Part shown: piece by piece, positions 28,400 to 37,301 of the stretch | Layout: each line of letters starts with the position of its first letter | How positions within the stretch are numbered: the stretch's first letter is position 1 | Source of the DNA: Candidatus Ozemibacter sibiricus | GTDB taxonomy: Bacteria; Muiribacteriota; Ozemobacteria; Ozemobacterales; Ozemobacteraceae | Direction of reading: 5' to 3' | DNA length: 64,000 nucleotides | NCBI GenBank assembly: GCA_003327425.1 | Contig: QOQW01000001.1 | Location: 62,001 to 126,000, forward strand | Notes under the pieces: model-generated | What the model was told of the DNA's origin: nothing | Databases searched by the model: none | The model's input: only the letters and a program-made list of their open reading frames with translations | Program-made: the position numbers and the translations under genes

Positions 28400-30256
28400 T
28401 CAGCCATCTTGGGGTGGGGGGGAATCCTCGGCGGCTGGCTCTTCGCTCGGTGATTCTTCTGGCGGCGGGGGCGGGGGAGGAATTTCTATCCTGCCGTTCA
28501 GAGCGAACCGAATGAAAAAATGACTCTCATCGATGGTGACTTCTTCGGTTGATTCGAGGGCAGGATTCTTGAAAAATTTCGATTGTCCCAGCGTTTTCAA
28601 GAATTCGAACACCCGATCTGAGGTATCCGTGTGCCCGGACAGGCGAAACGTTTTCGGTTCGGCTGCGACTTGAATGGAGGCATTCTGTAGAAAGACCTGG
28701 CGTGGTGTCAAGCTGGCCAGCTCCAGAAGAATCTCCGAGAGGGGAACTTTGGATGCTCGCAATTCATCGGCGAACCCGGCCTCCTTCCCGAGGCGCTCTT
28801 TATCGGCCAGCAATTGGGTGACTTCTTCCTGGGAAGTGGTCAATTCTTTGAGCTGGGATTCCAGTTTCGTATAATCCTTCTTGGCCTTTTCGACCTGCCC
28901 ACGGATCTTGACAATCGGATAGGACCCCAGCAGAAGGATCAGCCCCAGGAGGCACCCGGCGAGAATGCGAAGCTTCGTTTCGTCAAGCTTGGCAAGCCCT
29001 GCTCCCAGCTTCGAGCTGACCCCAGAGAGATCCATTGTTGTGGATCGGCGGTGGGGGAAGAGGATATCGATGAAATTGATCACCTTGGTGTCGCGCAGGG
29101 CATCGTAGCGGGCGATACCAACGGCTGGGGCAAGGGCGGGCCCTTCCTGTGGGAGGCGGTCGGGGGGAAAATTGGTGGAGGCAGGCGAGAGGTTTTTGAA
29201 TGGATCGCCGATGTCGGCCGGAACCTCGAGGCTTTCCTGGATGAATTCCTTGAAATTTTTCATGGCGGCCGAGCCGCCCGTCAGAATGATGCGGTCGATG
29301 GCCGATTCGCCAAACTGTGAGATATAGAAGCTGACGGACAATTGGATATGCTGGAAGATCTTTTCAACGGTAGAAAAGATCTGCTGTGCGGCCCACTTTT
29401 CAACCCCCTTCAGCGCTTGGATCTCGTCAGGAGGGAGGACGCCGATTTTGTGTTTCAGCTCGATGGCTTCATCGAGATTCTTGAATTCGACCTTTTGACC
29501 ATCGATCTCGCCGCCCGCATAGATGGCTTCGGTGATGGTTTCCCCGCCCATGTTGATGTCGCGGTAGAAATTCAAGACCCCCCCTTTGTAGATCATGATC
29601 GAGGTGGTTTTGTGGCCGCAGTGGATCAGAGCCACCTTGCCCTTGTCCCCGGCTGATTTCAGGGCGGGGCCGAGGGCCAGTTCCAGGCTTTGCGGCAGGG
29701 TCAAGATGCCCTCGATGCTCATGCCCCCGCCCTTCAGGTTGTCGGTCATGATTTTGACGATATCTTGCTGAAGGGCCGCCACCATGACCTGCTTGAGGGC
29801 TTTTTCCTCTTTGACCACTTCCCCGATTTCCTGCCACCCGAGGACGGCCTTCTCCATGGAAAAGGGCATCTGTTTGGCGGCCTCGGCATTGACGGCGGCC
29901 GCAAAGGCCTCTTTCTCAGGGGTGGGCGGAAGTTCGAAATACCGGATGGTCACCGGTCGCCCGCTGGCCAGGGTGATGCCGCGTTTGGTCTGGATCTGGT
30001 TGTCGTACAGAAGCTCGGTCAGATGCTTCGTGAGGAATTTCTGAAGCTTCTGAATGGCATCGTTCTCGATATCTTCGCGACTCATCTTCTCCCGTTCTTC
30101 GGGAGTGAGAAGGTGCGTAAATGGCGGAATGCGAAGGTGAGCCAAGGCTTTCAACACGGGCTGCCCGGCCCCCTCATTGCTGATGTGTACGAACTTTAGG
30201 GAAAAACTCCCTATGTCGACCGCAACGATCGGTTCGAATGTTCCTTTGTCTGCCAC
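28400..30256 (-). CDS. pilM: PilM-PilN fusion protein of the type IV pilus assembly platform
   Basis: 618 residues from GTG 30256 (GAGGAA upstream). Residues 1-385 are PilM, an actin-like ATPase fold: VAVDIGSFSLKFVHI, KVALIHCGHKTTSIMIYKGG (phosphate-loop-like), NMGGETITEAI and ILTGGSAAMKNF. Residues 393-404 (INFIDILFPHRR) resemble the INLLP-type N-terminal tail by which PilN docks onto PilM. A membrane helix (about 430-448, ILAGCLLGLILLLGSYPIV), a coiled coil and the periplasmic PilN domain follow, ending with a poly-Pro/Glu/Ser tail. In most species PilM and PilN are separate polypeptides; here a single chain crosses the membrane. No frameshift is needed: one continuous frame runs through the junction near 29,080. 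Confidence 0.9.
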   Translation of the reverse strand: MADKGTFEPIVAVDIGSFSLKFVHISNEGAGQPVLKALAHLRIPPFTHLLTPEEREKMSREDIENDAIQKLQKFLTKHLTELLYDNQIQTKRGITLASGRPVTIRYFELPPTPEKEAFAAAVNAEAAKQMPFSMEKAVLGWQEIGEVVKEEKALKQVMVAALQQDIVKIMTDNLKGGGMSIEGILTLPQSLELALGPALKSAGDKGKVALIHCGHKTTSIMIYKGGVLNFYRDINMGGETITEAIYAGGEIDGQKVEFKNLDEAIELKHKIGVLPPDEIQALKGVEKWAAQQIFSTVEKIFQHIQLSVSFYISQFGESAIDRIILTGGSAAMKNFKEFIQESLEVPADIGDPFKNLSPASTNFPPDRLPQEGPALAPAVGIARYDALRDTKVINFIDILFPHRRSTTMDLSGVSSKLGAGLAKLDETKLRILAGCLLGLILLLGSYPIVKIRGQVEKAKKDYTKLESQLKELTTSQEEVTQLLADKERLGKEAGFADELRASKVPLSEILLELASLTPRQVFLQNASIQVAAEPKTFRLSGHTDTSDRVFEFLKTLGQSKFFKNPALESTEEVTIDESHFFIRFALNGRIEIPPPPPPPEESPSEEPAAEDSPPPQDG

Positions 30257-30372
30257 TTAGAGTTCCTCGAACAACAATTCAGCCATAGCGCTTTTGCAGA
30301 ATTTCAATCCATGGTTTTTCAGGAACTCCTTCCCCCCTGGGATTCTCGGAACCCATGAAATAACCGAGGAAA

Positions 30373-30399
30373 ATGCGCCTCCAGAAACTGGAGGCGCAT
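30373..30399 (-). terminator. Intrinsic terminator after the GspG-like pseudopilin gene
   Basis: A perfect 12-bp stem (ATGCGCCTCCAG with CTGGAGGCGCAT, 3-base loop) on the minus strand is followed by TTTTCCTCGG. It lies about 45 bp after the stop at 30445 and separates this gene from the PilMN operon. Confidence 0.85.
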
Positions 30400-30444
30400 A
30401 GGATGCCAATATTTTTCGAAAAGGGAATGTTTAGAATTGCCCTC

Positions 30445-31005
30445 TTAGAACTTCACGCGGGACAAGGAGGTGATGAGGTCGTCGCCGGAATACCCGGTTA
30501 CCGTAACATCGGCGGCATTGTTGAATTGGCCATCCGGACCGCCTGACTGGAGCCAGATCTGTTTGTTGTGATGGAAATATTTGATTTTCAAATCCCACGC
30601 ATCTTGCATGAAGGCTGACGCATCGCTATCCATATATGGTCCTTTCCATCGCTTGGCGTAGGCATTGATTCCCATATTGGTAAAGGTGCCACCGACAGAA
30701 TTTTCGACAAGAACATTTTGGTTCGATTGATTAAGCAATGCTGCAGTGTCGGCGTTATTTACGTTAGCGCTTATATAGGCATTGGCAGTATGAGGGAATC
30801 GACCAAGATCATTATTGTAATTCACCAAAGCAGTCTTCAAGTTATTTATGGAAGCTTTGGTTGCGGAGGATTTCCCCTGGTCGGTGATGCTCCCGATCAT
30901 CGGGCCGGCTACCGAGGCCAGAACGGCAATGACGATGATGACCACCATGATTTCCATCAAGGTGAAGCCCCTTCGTAGTTGGGCCTTACATTGTTGTGCA
31001 GGCAT
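30445..31005 (-). CDS. Type II secretion/type IV pilus GspG-like major pseudopilin
   Basis: 186 residues from ATG 31005 (AGGAGG upstream). A basic leader ending RRG precedes FTLMEIMVVIIVIAVLASVA, the type III/GspG prepilin cleavage site and N-terminal methylation helix. The cleavage is between Gly and Phe; Glu5 is present. The head is small, with the GspG-typical C-terminal block WDLKIKYFHHN and GGPDGQFNNAADVTVTGYSGDD, where Asp residues bind calcium in GspG. The gene stands alone with promoter and terminator, as expected for an abundant pilin subunit. Whether it is the major subunit of the type IV pilus or a T2SS pseudopilin cannot be decided. Confidence 0.9.
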   Translation of the reverse strand: MPAQQCKAQLRRGFTLMEIMVVIIVIAVLASVAGPMIGSITDQGKSSATKASINNLKTALVNYNNDLGRFPHTANAYISANVNNADTAALLNQSNQNVLVENSVGGTFTNMGINAYAKRWKGPYMDSDASAFMQDAWDLKIKYFHHNKQIWLQSGGPDGQFNNAADVTVTGYSGDDLITSLSRVKF

Positions 31006-31041
31006 GGTTCTTTATCCTCCTCGTACCTGTTTGTTGATGCT

Positions 31042-31070
31042 AATATAGAGATACTTATCGGCACCGTCAA
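31042..31070 (-). promoter_or_regulatory. Sigma-70-type promoter of the pseudopilin gene
   Basis: TTGACG (31070-31065) and TATATT (31047-31042) on the minus strand are exactly 17 bp apart. The predicted start lies about 30 bases before ATG 31005, with AGGAGG in between. Confidence 0.75.
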
Positions 31071-31089
31071 GGGTTTCCCGAACCCTTGA
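31067..31089. repeat. 9-bp inverted repeat overlapping the pseudopilin -35 box
   Basis: TCAAGGGTT and AACCCTTGA form a perfect inverted repeat around TCCCG and include part of the TTGACG -35. It may be an operator. No T run follows on either strand, so a terminator for the upstream methyltransferase is less likely. Confidence 0.45.
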
Positions 31090-31167
31090 GGGGAAATTGC
31101 CCGGATCCGACCGGGGCGAGGCTTGAATCCCAGCCTAGGGTCTCTCATTTTGAAGGCAGAGGAAGTC

Positions 31168-31848
31168 CTAGGGAGTAGGATTTGCACGGACCACCAGCAG
31201 ATTTTCAAAGGACAGGGGCGTGTGTCGTTTAACGAAAGAAAACCTATCCTTTGTTCTGAGAATCTTTTTGAGCTGGGGGAGGAAAAAATCGAAAAATCGG
31301 GAATGCATTTCCTCTTCATGTGTCTGGACGAAATTTCGTGGACCTATGAACCACGGGAACAAAAATTGAGTGACAGAAGATTTGATCATTCCATTATAAA
31401 TGCGATAAAACATCCCATTGCGGAGTTCTTTGATGAATACAAGCCCGCCAGGTTTCATGATGTAGTGGAGATTGTAAAAAAAGGCTTCGAATTCTTCCAA
31501 AGTCTCAAGATGGTGAAGCGTATTGAAGACTGTTGCTGCTTGGAATTGCCCTTGCTGGAAATGCGACCTGACGTTCAAATAGTTGTCGCATATCACTGGA
31601 ATGTTTTTATCGGGTATTCGATCCAAGAGTATGCTTGCGGCATCTATTCCATACAGGTTTTTGAATCCTCGCCGTTGGAGAAGAGTCAAAAGCACCCCCC
31701 CGCCACAACCAAGATCCAAGAGAGGGCTTTCCGGCTCGAGGTATTTCAGGAGAATGGGAACGATGACCTTGTCGTAGTAAGCCATGATGGCTAAATTGTC
31801 TGTGCTGGCCAATCGTACGAATCGCTCAGTTAACTCGGGTGAATCCAT
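31168..31848 (-). CDS. Class I SAM-dependent methyltransferase
   Basis: 226 residues from ATG 31848 (a TTG at 31893 would add 15). The Rossmann SAM-binding motif I is LLDLGCGGGVLLTLLQRRG, followed by LYGIDAA (acidic residue for the SAM ribose). VFNTLHHLETLEEF and YIMKPGGLVFIKEL follow, as in UbiE/Methyltransf_11-type enzymes. The substrate is unknown. Base composition is visibly AT-richer than nearly all neighbours (many AAAA/TTTT runs), suggesting a different origin. It sits between the pseudopilin gene and the STT3-like gene, in an isolated position. Confidence 0.88.
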   Translation of the reverse strand: MDSPELTERFVRLASTDNLAIMAYYDKVIVPILLKYLEPESPLLDLGCGGGVLLTLLQRRGFKNLYGIDAASILLDRIPDKNIPVICDNYLNVRSHFQQGQFQAATVFNTLHHLETLEEFEAFFYNLHYIMKPGGLVFIKELRNGMFYRIYNGMIKSSVTQFLFPWFIGPRNFVQTHEEEMHSRFFDFFLPQLKKILRTKDRFSFVKRHTPLSFENLLVVRANPTP

Positions 31849-32026
31849 AAGCTGCTTGGAATGGTGACAGTCTGGGGAAAATTTCCCTGGCAATCCCTGA
31901 GTTCTATCAAGATCCCCTGTTCCGTCCTACTCGGTGGAAAAAATCTACCATGGGCACCCTCCGTTGGCAAGCTCCCGGATGGGAAAGTAATGGACTTTCC
32001 TGTAGTCACCCCCCTCCTAGGAAATC

Positions 32027-34408
32027 ATGGGTAGTTGCAATTTTCCTCCCTCTGAAGTAAAGAAGGGCAAGATTAGTATGGCGAGGCTTGGGGAATCGCC
32101 TGTCGAACGAGCGATGGCAATTCAAGGTTCAGTGAAACCGAGGGGTTGGGCTGGCTGGGAAATTCTGCTGGTCCTGGGGATTCTATGGGGGACTGCCTTG
32201 GTGTGGCAGTTCTCCTCTATCGAAGCACACTACCCCTGGTTGGGGCGTTATCCCATGTTCGACCCCGATGCGGTCCTCTACCTTCGCTGGACAGAACAAG
32301 CTCTTTTGCGCGGAGCGTCATTGTCGGTCGATCACTACCACTGCTTTCCAGAACCTTATGTGATCGATTTCCCTCCTTACTATCGCAAGATCCTCCTTCA
32401 GTTTGTCTGGCTGACGTACCGATTCTTCCCCGATTGCTCCCTTCGCCCCGAATTTGTTGTCGGGATTCTTCCTCCGCTGGCCGCTGGGTTCCTTTCGATG
32501 GCCATCATTCTGTGGTTTTGGCTTCGCCGCAGGGAGAAAACCTTCCTTCTGCTCCTAGGCATCGGAATGTTTCCGGGATTTTCTCTCAGCGCGGCGTTTG
32601 CGTTCATGAACCTCGACCATCACTGGCTAGAAGTGAGTTGCATCTGGATCTGGATCATTCTCGCCGCCGAATTCCTGGAAACGGGGAGGCCATGGGCCGA
32701 AATTGCCGGTGGGCTGGCGATGACCCTGTTCCTTGGCACCTGGAATGGAGCGCCGCTGTGGCATTTCATCATTTGCCTCCTGGCGCTTCGATGGTTCTTG
32801 CGAGGGGGACTGGCTGGCGAGCGGTTCTGTGAGTTCGCCTCCAGTACCTTATTGATCGCCGGCTTTCTGATGTTGGGCCATTTGTACTTCGTGCAGCCAG
32901 GCCCGAAGAGTTGGGCTATCAACCATTTCGGTTGGTTGCAACCGACTCTGGCTACGATGGGTGGTTTTTTTTGTTGGCTCCTGCGGGCCACGATCAATCA
33001 TGAAAAGGTCACTTGGCGGGTCATTCTGAGCGGATCGGCCATAGTTCTCTCAGGCATTGGCATCCTCGGTTGGGTATTCCGGGAACCCATTTTGGCCGCC
33101 AGAAGTTTTTTGTTCCGGCAGCACCCAATCATCTCTGCGATTACCGAAATGCAACCCATCATTCGCTCGGTTAATTCCTCGGCAACTTGGCGTACGCTTG
33201 TAGGAATTTTTGGGCTTAATATCTGTGGTGTCCCTTTGCTATGGTCTGTTCACGCCGAACGCTGGTTGGGAAATTCGGGCCGGGTTGTTCGCGATGCAAC
33301 GATCTTATTTTTGGCGCTAGCGCTCTGGCAAATTCGCTTCATTCGTTGGTTGGCCATCGGGATGGGAGTCCTCAATGGCTGTGTTCTCGCCAATGTCTGG
33401 CACCTTGTGAAGATATCGCATGGCGGAGAGTCCAAACGTTGGGTTGCTCCTCTAATGGTAGGAATTTTTCTGATGGCCCAGCTGGGAGTTGGATTCAGTT
33501 CCTTCTGGCCGCCAGCGAAGCAACCGCCACCTGTTGGGGAAGCCTTGACTTGGCTCAGAGAGAAGACCCCGCCCACCTCTGGATATGTTGACGACCACGC
33601 TCCCCCTGAATACGGAGTATTAACCTTCTGGGATCTTGGGAATTTCATCGCTTATTACGCCCAACGCCCTCCAGTCACCAGCAATACGTTGCTAGGTGTT
33701 CGCCTGATGGCTCAGCTTTTTACCGCTGAATCCGAAGAGGAAGCCTTTGAGCGCTTTCGCGCAGCGCGGGTGCGGTATTTTTTCGTCTATTCGGGGAGCC
33801 CAGTTGATCAAGAATTCCACAGGATGATGGCGCTCTTGAAAAATTCCCCTTCAGGCGTGGAATTCGATCATGTCCCACCAACCCCGCCGCCTGATTTCCG
33901 GTGCATTCCTTTCTGGGAGGCCTTCTACGCTTGGGTGGTGCATGGAATGACCTTCATCGCCACTGGAAAATTCCCGGAAATGCCTAGCCGGTGCCGTTGG
34001 GTTTATGTATCCAAGGAAACTGAGCAGCGACTTCCTGTCTGTCGAATTCTGGAGATCGTCCCTGGGGCAGAGGTTGTCGGGCAGGGGGATCCGGGCACGA
34101 AAGTTCAGGGTTATCTCTCTCTGGTCCTCGGGAAATTCCCTATTCTGTTTACTGCCTCGGCCACGGTTGATGCTGGTGGAAAATATCGGTTGAGGGTCCC
34201 TTATGCCACGAGCAGCCGTTCTGGGCGGGTGCAAACTGGGGCCCACTTCTTGGTCCACTACCTTTCCCATGGGGCGACCCAAACGGCGAAGATTCAAATT
34301 CCTGAAGAGATGGTTCTCGCTGGCGCCGAAATCCGGGTGGATGGCAAGATCAATGAGCTTGCAACCGGTTCCGCAGGGGTGACCAAGGTTGACAACCCCT
34401 CCCGGTGA
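32027..34408 (+). CDS. STT3-family oligosaccharyltransferase-like membrane protein
   Basis: 793 residues; the ATG at 32027 has TAGGAA six bases upstream (ATG 32078 is an alternative). About 11-13 hydrophobic helices and a C-terminal soluble domain. Motif order follows the STT3/AglB/PglB family. First comes the first-loop FDPDAVLYLRWTEQALLRG (residues 78-96, FDP with metal-binding Asp). Second is LDHHWLEV (196-203, DxH...E motif), then ITEMQP (372-377, the TIxE/SVSE-like Glu). Fourth is FWDLGNFIAYYAQRPP (534-549), matching the WWDYG sequon-binding site with conservative changes. It would transfer a lipid-linked glycan to protein acceptors on the outer face of the inner membrane. The radical SAM cluster starts 47 bp downstream. 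Base composition is lower in GC than the far flanks. Confidence 0.75.
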   Translation: MGSCNFPPSEVKKGKISMARLGESPVERAMAIQGSVKPRGWAGWEILLVLGILWGTALVWQFSSIEAHYPWLGRYPMFDPDAVLYLRWTEQALLRGASLSVDHYHCFPEPYVIDFPPYYRKILLQFVWLTYRFFPDCSLRPEFVVGILPPLAAGFLSMAIILWFWLRRREKTFLLLLGIGMFPGFSLSAAFAFMNLDHHWLEVSCIWIWIILAAEFLETGRPWAEIAGGLAMTLFLGTWNGAPLWHFIICLLALRWFLRGGLAGERFCEFASSTLLIAGFLMLGHLYFVQPGPKSWAINHFGWLQPTLATMGGFFCWLLRATINHEKVTWRVILSGSAIVLSGIGILGWVFREPILAARSFLFRQHPIISAITEMQPIIRSVNSSATWRTLVGIFGLNICGVPLLWSVHAERWLGNSGRVVRDATILFLALALWQIRFIRWLAIGMGVLNGCVLANVWHLVKISHGGESKRWVAPLMVGIFLMAQLGVGFSSFWPPAKQPPPVGEALTWLREKTPPTSGYVDDHAPPEYGVLTFWDLGNFIAYYAQRPPVTSNTLLGVRLMAQLFTAESEEEAFERFRAARVRYFFVYSGSPVDQEFHRMMALLKNSPSGVEFDHVPPTPPPDFRCIPFWEAFYAWVVHGMTFIATGKFPEMPSRCRWVYVSKETEQRLPVCRILEIVPGAEVVGQGDPGTKVQGYLSLVLGKFPILFTASATVDAGGKYRLRVPYATSSRSGRVQTGAHFLVHYLSHGATQTAKIQIPEEMVLAGAEIRVDGKINELATGSAGVTKVDNPSR

Positions 34409-34455
34409 CCTAAATTGTACTCAACCTCACTCGGAATTGTCGGAAGGTGTGGTGA

Positions 34456-35871
34456 ATGAGCATTCTCCTTTTGGATCCGCCGCCCACCAACCCTTTCGGG
34501 AACATGCGGCATTTCGGAAGCATTGGCACGTTCAAAGCACGCATCGCCTACCCCCCGATCGACCTCCTGAAAATTGCCGGATTTCTTCGTCAGGAAGGCG
34601 TTGGTTTCAAGCTTCTCGATGCCAATGCCTTGCGACTCCCGCCCGAAACCGTCCTGGCCACCATCGCGGCTGATCCGCCTCAGGCCATCGTTTTTCCAAC
34701 CAGCACGACCAGTCTTCCGCAGGACATGGCCTTGGCCGCGCGGGTCAAAGCGGCCTTCCCCACCACCTTGACAGTGGCTTTCGGAGCCCATGTTCGGGCT
34801 GTTCCTGCTCAGACCCTCCAGGAATACCCTGGTCTCGATGTCGCAATCGTGGGTGATCAGGAATGGGTCGCGAGGGAACTGGCCCGGTGCCATTTCCAGC
34901 TCAGCAAAGTCCGGGGAGTTTGGTACCGCGAGGGTTCGACAATCCGGGGAAATCCTCCTCACCCCCCGGTAGAGGATCTCGATGTTTACGGCATCGCCGC
35001 CCACGACTTGATAGATCCCCGGCTCTATGGCGACCCTCTGGCTCGTCGACGTCCGATGACCATCACCTATGGTCAGATCGGGTGCCCTAACCGCTGTCGC
35101 TTTTGCATGTCTCAGGTGTATGGGCCAGTTCGACGACGCTCGGCCGACCATTTGGTGCAAGAGCTTCGATTCATCGCCGATTGCGGCTTCAAGGAAGTCT
35201 TTTTCATCGACTGCGGGCTGACCGACAGCCGAACCTGGGCGGTGTCCTTCCTGGCTGCTCTCGAGCGTGCTCATCTCGATCTGACCTGGTGGGCGCTGTC
35301 GAGGGCCGATCGTCTCGATGAAGACCTCCTCGACCGCATGCACCGCACTGGGTGCCATTCCATTGGTATCGGGGTCGAGAGCGCCAATGCCGAGGTCATT
35401 CGGCGGGTAGGGAAAGGAGTCGATCTGCGGCAAGTCAAAAAACTGGTGCGCCAGATCCATCGACGCCGGATGCGCGTCTTGCTCTATTTCCAATTCGGGT
35501 TACCGGGCGAAACTCGCCAGAGCATGCAAGAGACCCTTGATTTCGCCTTGGCGAGCCAAGCCGATTTTGTCACCTTCGGAATCGCCACCCCCGTTCCTGG
35601 CACCCCTTTCTATGATGAGCTACGTGAGCGTAGGTGGCTCCACACTCAAGACTGGGCCTCCTATGATCCTACCCGACCGCCGGTCTATTCTTACCCGGGT
35701 CTCTCCTCCCAGGAAATCTTCGCCTTCGCTCAAGAAGCCTACCGACGCTTCTACTTTCGGCCTGGGTATATTCTTCGCCGTCTTGCCTCCCAGCGTTCGT
35801 GGCAGGAGGTGCGAACCAATGTCGTCAATTTTGTCGCGTTGCTCCAGCGTTACGTATTCGGTTGGGCCTGA
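34456..35871 (+). CDS. B12-binding-type radical SAM enzyme RS1
   Basis: 471 residues; ATG 34456 follows GGAAGGTG. An N-terminal Rossmann-like cobalamin-binding domain (ILLLDPPPTN; VAIVGDQE, about 1-160) is followed by a radical SAM TIM barrel with CxxxCxxC at C210, C214 and C217 (GCPNRCRFC), then IGIGVESANAEVIRRVGKG (SAM region) and FQFGLPGETRQSM. A C-terminal helical extension contains YRRFYFRPGYILRRL. Class B cobalamin-dependent radical SAM enzymes commonly methylate unactivated carbons or phosphorus, but other chemistries exist in the family. First of four such genes in the cluster; spacing to the next is 12 bp. Confidence 0.9.
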   Translation: MSILLLDPPPTNPFGNMRHFGSIGTFKARIAYPPIDLLKIAGFLRQEGVGFKLLDANALRLPPETVLATIAADPPQAIVFPTSTTSLPQDMALAARVKAAFPTTLTVAFGAHVRAVPAQTLQEYPGLDVAIVGDQEWVARELARCHFQLSKVRGVWYREGSTIRGNPPHPPVEDLDVYGIAAHDLIDPRLYGDPLARRRPMTITYGQIGCPNRCRFCMSQVYGPVRRRSADHLVQELRFIADCGFKEVFFIDCGLTDSRTWAVSFLAALERAHLDLTWWALSRADRLDEDLLDRMHRTGCHSIGIGVESANAEVIRRVGKGVDLRQVKKLVRQIHRRRMRVLLYFQFGLPGETRQSMQETLDFALASQADFVTFGIATPVPGTPFYDELRERRWLHTQDWASYDPTRPPVYSYPGLSSQEIFAFAQEAYRRFYFRPGYILRRLASQRSWQEVRTNVVNFVALLQRYVFGWA

Positions 35872-35883
35872 GGAGGAGAGACG

Positions 35884-37284
35884 ATGCACGTTTTGCTTGT
35901 CATACCTCCGCGGCCTCGTCTGACGATCTTGCCAGCTCCGGACATCGGGGTGGCTTACGTCGCCCAGGCAGCTCGCCAGGCGGGCGTCGTCGTCGAGGTG
36001 CTCGATGCCCACCTAGAAGGGTTCGATACTGAACAAACCATCCAGGCCATTACCCGTCGTCGCCCTGATGTGGTTGGTTTCAAGTGCTTGACCATGGACC
36101 ACGATGAAGTCCAGCGGGTCGCCAGGGGGGTCAAACGGGCCCACCCGTCATCGGTGGTGGTGGCTGGGGGGCCCCACCCGAGTGCCCTGCCCGACCTGGT
36201 CCTGGTGGAGGGAGCCATCGATGCCTTGCTGATCGGGGAAGGGGAGCCCGGCATTCAGGCCCTGCTAAACTGCCTAAAAGCAGGAACCTCAATGGCTCGA
36301 CTTCTCGCCGCGGAACCTCGGGTGCCAGGCTTGGTCTGTCGAAGAGATGGGGAAATTCTCCGCACCCCTCCGGGTCTGGTAGAAGACCTCGACGGATTGG
36401 GTTTCCCCGCATGGGATCTCTTTCCCCTGGCCCGCTACCCGGTTCTTCCAGGTTCCGGTGGGCGGTTCTTGCCGGTGTTGACCAGTCGGGGCTGCCCTTG
36501 TTCCTGCCGCTTCTGTGCTTCGCCCCGACTGCATGGTCGCGTCTTGCGTTGGCGATCCATCGAAGGGGTGATCGCCGAGATTCGATGGCTGGTCGATCGA
36601 TTCGAACTCCAAACGGTCAGTATTTTTGATGATAATTTCGCCGCCAACCCCGACCACGCGATTCGATTTTGCCGGGCGTTCCGGGCCGCCCGCTTGCCTG
36701 TCCCCTTTGACGTTCCCCAGGGGCTGCGCTTGGATACCCTGTCCGACGCAGTGGCTGACGAGCTCGCGATGGCCGGCTGCCGGTTGATCGGTCTTGGGCT
36801 GGAAAGCGGCGTCCAGAAAAGTCTCGACCGCATGGGGAAGGGGTTGCGGGTCGATCAGATCGAGGCGCGCGTGCGAAGGGTGAAACAACGGACGGGTATT
36901 CCTCTCAACGGGTTTTTCATTTTGGGTTTTCCCCATGAGACCATTCGCGATGTATGGCAGACGATTCGCTTCGCCTTGCGCCTACCGCTCGATTATGCGG
37001 CTTTTACCCTGTTTACTCCCTTCCCGGGGACTCCGATATTTGACGACATGGTCGCTGCTGGCTATTTCCACCCCCATCAGCTCCCATGGAGTAATCTGGT
37101 CCTCGATCGGCCGGTATTTGCCCACCCCAAGATTTCCCAGATCACGCTCAAGCGCCTGCAAACCTTAGCGTATCTATTGTTCTATCTGCATCCACGGCGC
37201 TGGCGGTTTTTTCACCGAATCTTCTGGCAAGAAGCCAGCTTTCTGTCGTATGCCCGGCGGTTCCTGTCGATCGCCGGTTGCTAG
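35884..37284 (+). CDS. B12-binding-type radical SAM enzyme RS2
   Basis: 466 residues; AGGAGG lies eight bases upstream of ATG 35884. An N-terminal cobalamin-binding-like domain (MHVLLVIPPRPRLTILP; VVVAGGPHPSALPDL) precedes the radical SAM core with C204, C208 and C211 (RGCPCSCRFC), LGLESGVQKSLDRMGKG and GFFILGFPHETI. The C-terminus is rich in aromatic and basic residues (YLHPRRWRFFHRIF). The BchE/HpnP-like arrangement is typical of class B. The gap to the following AsnB gene is 17 bp. The substrate is unknown. Confidence 0.9.
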   Translation: MHVLLVIPPRPRLTILPAPDIGVAYVAQAARQAGVVVEVLDAHLEGFDTEQTIQAITRRRPDVVGFKCLTMDHDEVQRVARGVKRAHPSSVVVAGGPHPSALPDLVLVEGAIDALLIGEGEPGIQALLNCLKAGTSMARLLAAEPRVPGLVCRRDGEILRTPPGLVEDLDGLGFPAWDLFPLARYPVLPGSGGRFLPVLTSRGCPCSCRFCASPRLHGRVLRWRSIEGVIAEIRWLVDRFELQTVSIFDDNFAANPDHAIRFCRAFRAARLPVPFDVPQGLRLDTLSDAVADELAMAGCRLIGLGLESGVQKSLDRMGKGLRVDQIEARVRRVKQRTGIPLNGFFILGFPHETIRDVWQTIRFALRLPLDYAAFTLFTPFPGTPIFDDMVAAGYFHPHQLPWSNLVLDRPVFAHPKISQITLKRLQTLAYLLFYLHPRRWRFFHRIFWQEASFLSYARRFLSIAGC

Positions 37285-37301
37285 GGAAAGGAGGGTAAAG
37301 C

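Noticed and set aside
30307-30327. Sigma-54 promoter before pilMN
   Set aside because: TGGATTGAAATTCTGC has 11 rather than 10 bases between GG and GC and lacks the TGGCA start.
35999-36021. DxHxxG-like cobalamin motif (DAHLEG) in RS2
   Set aside because: It sits at the end of the second strand rather than after the first, so it is not the equivalent of the methionine-synthase histidine ligand loop.
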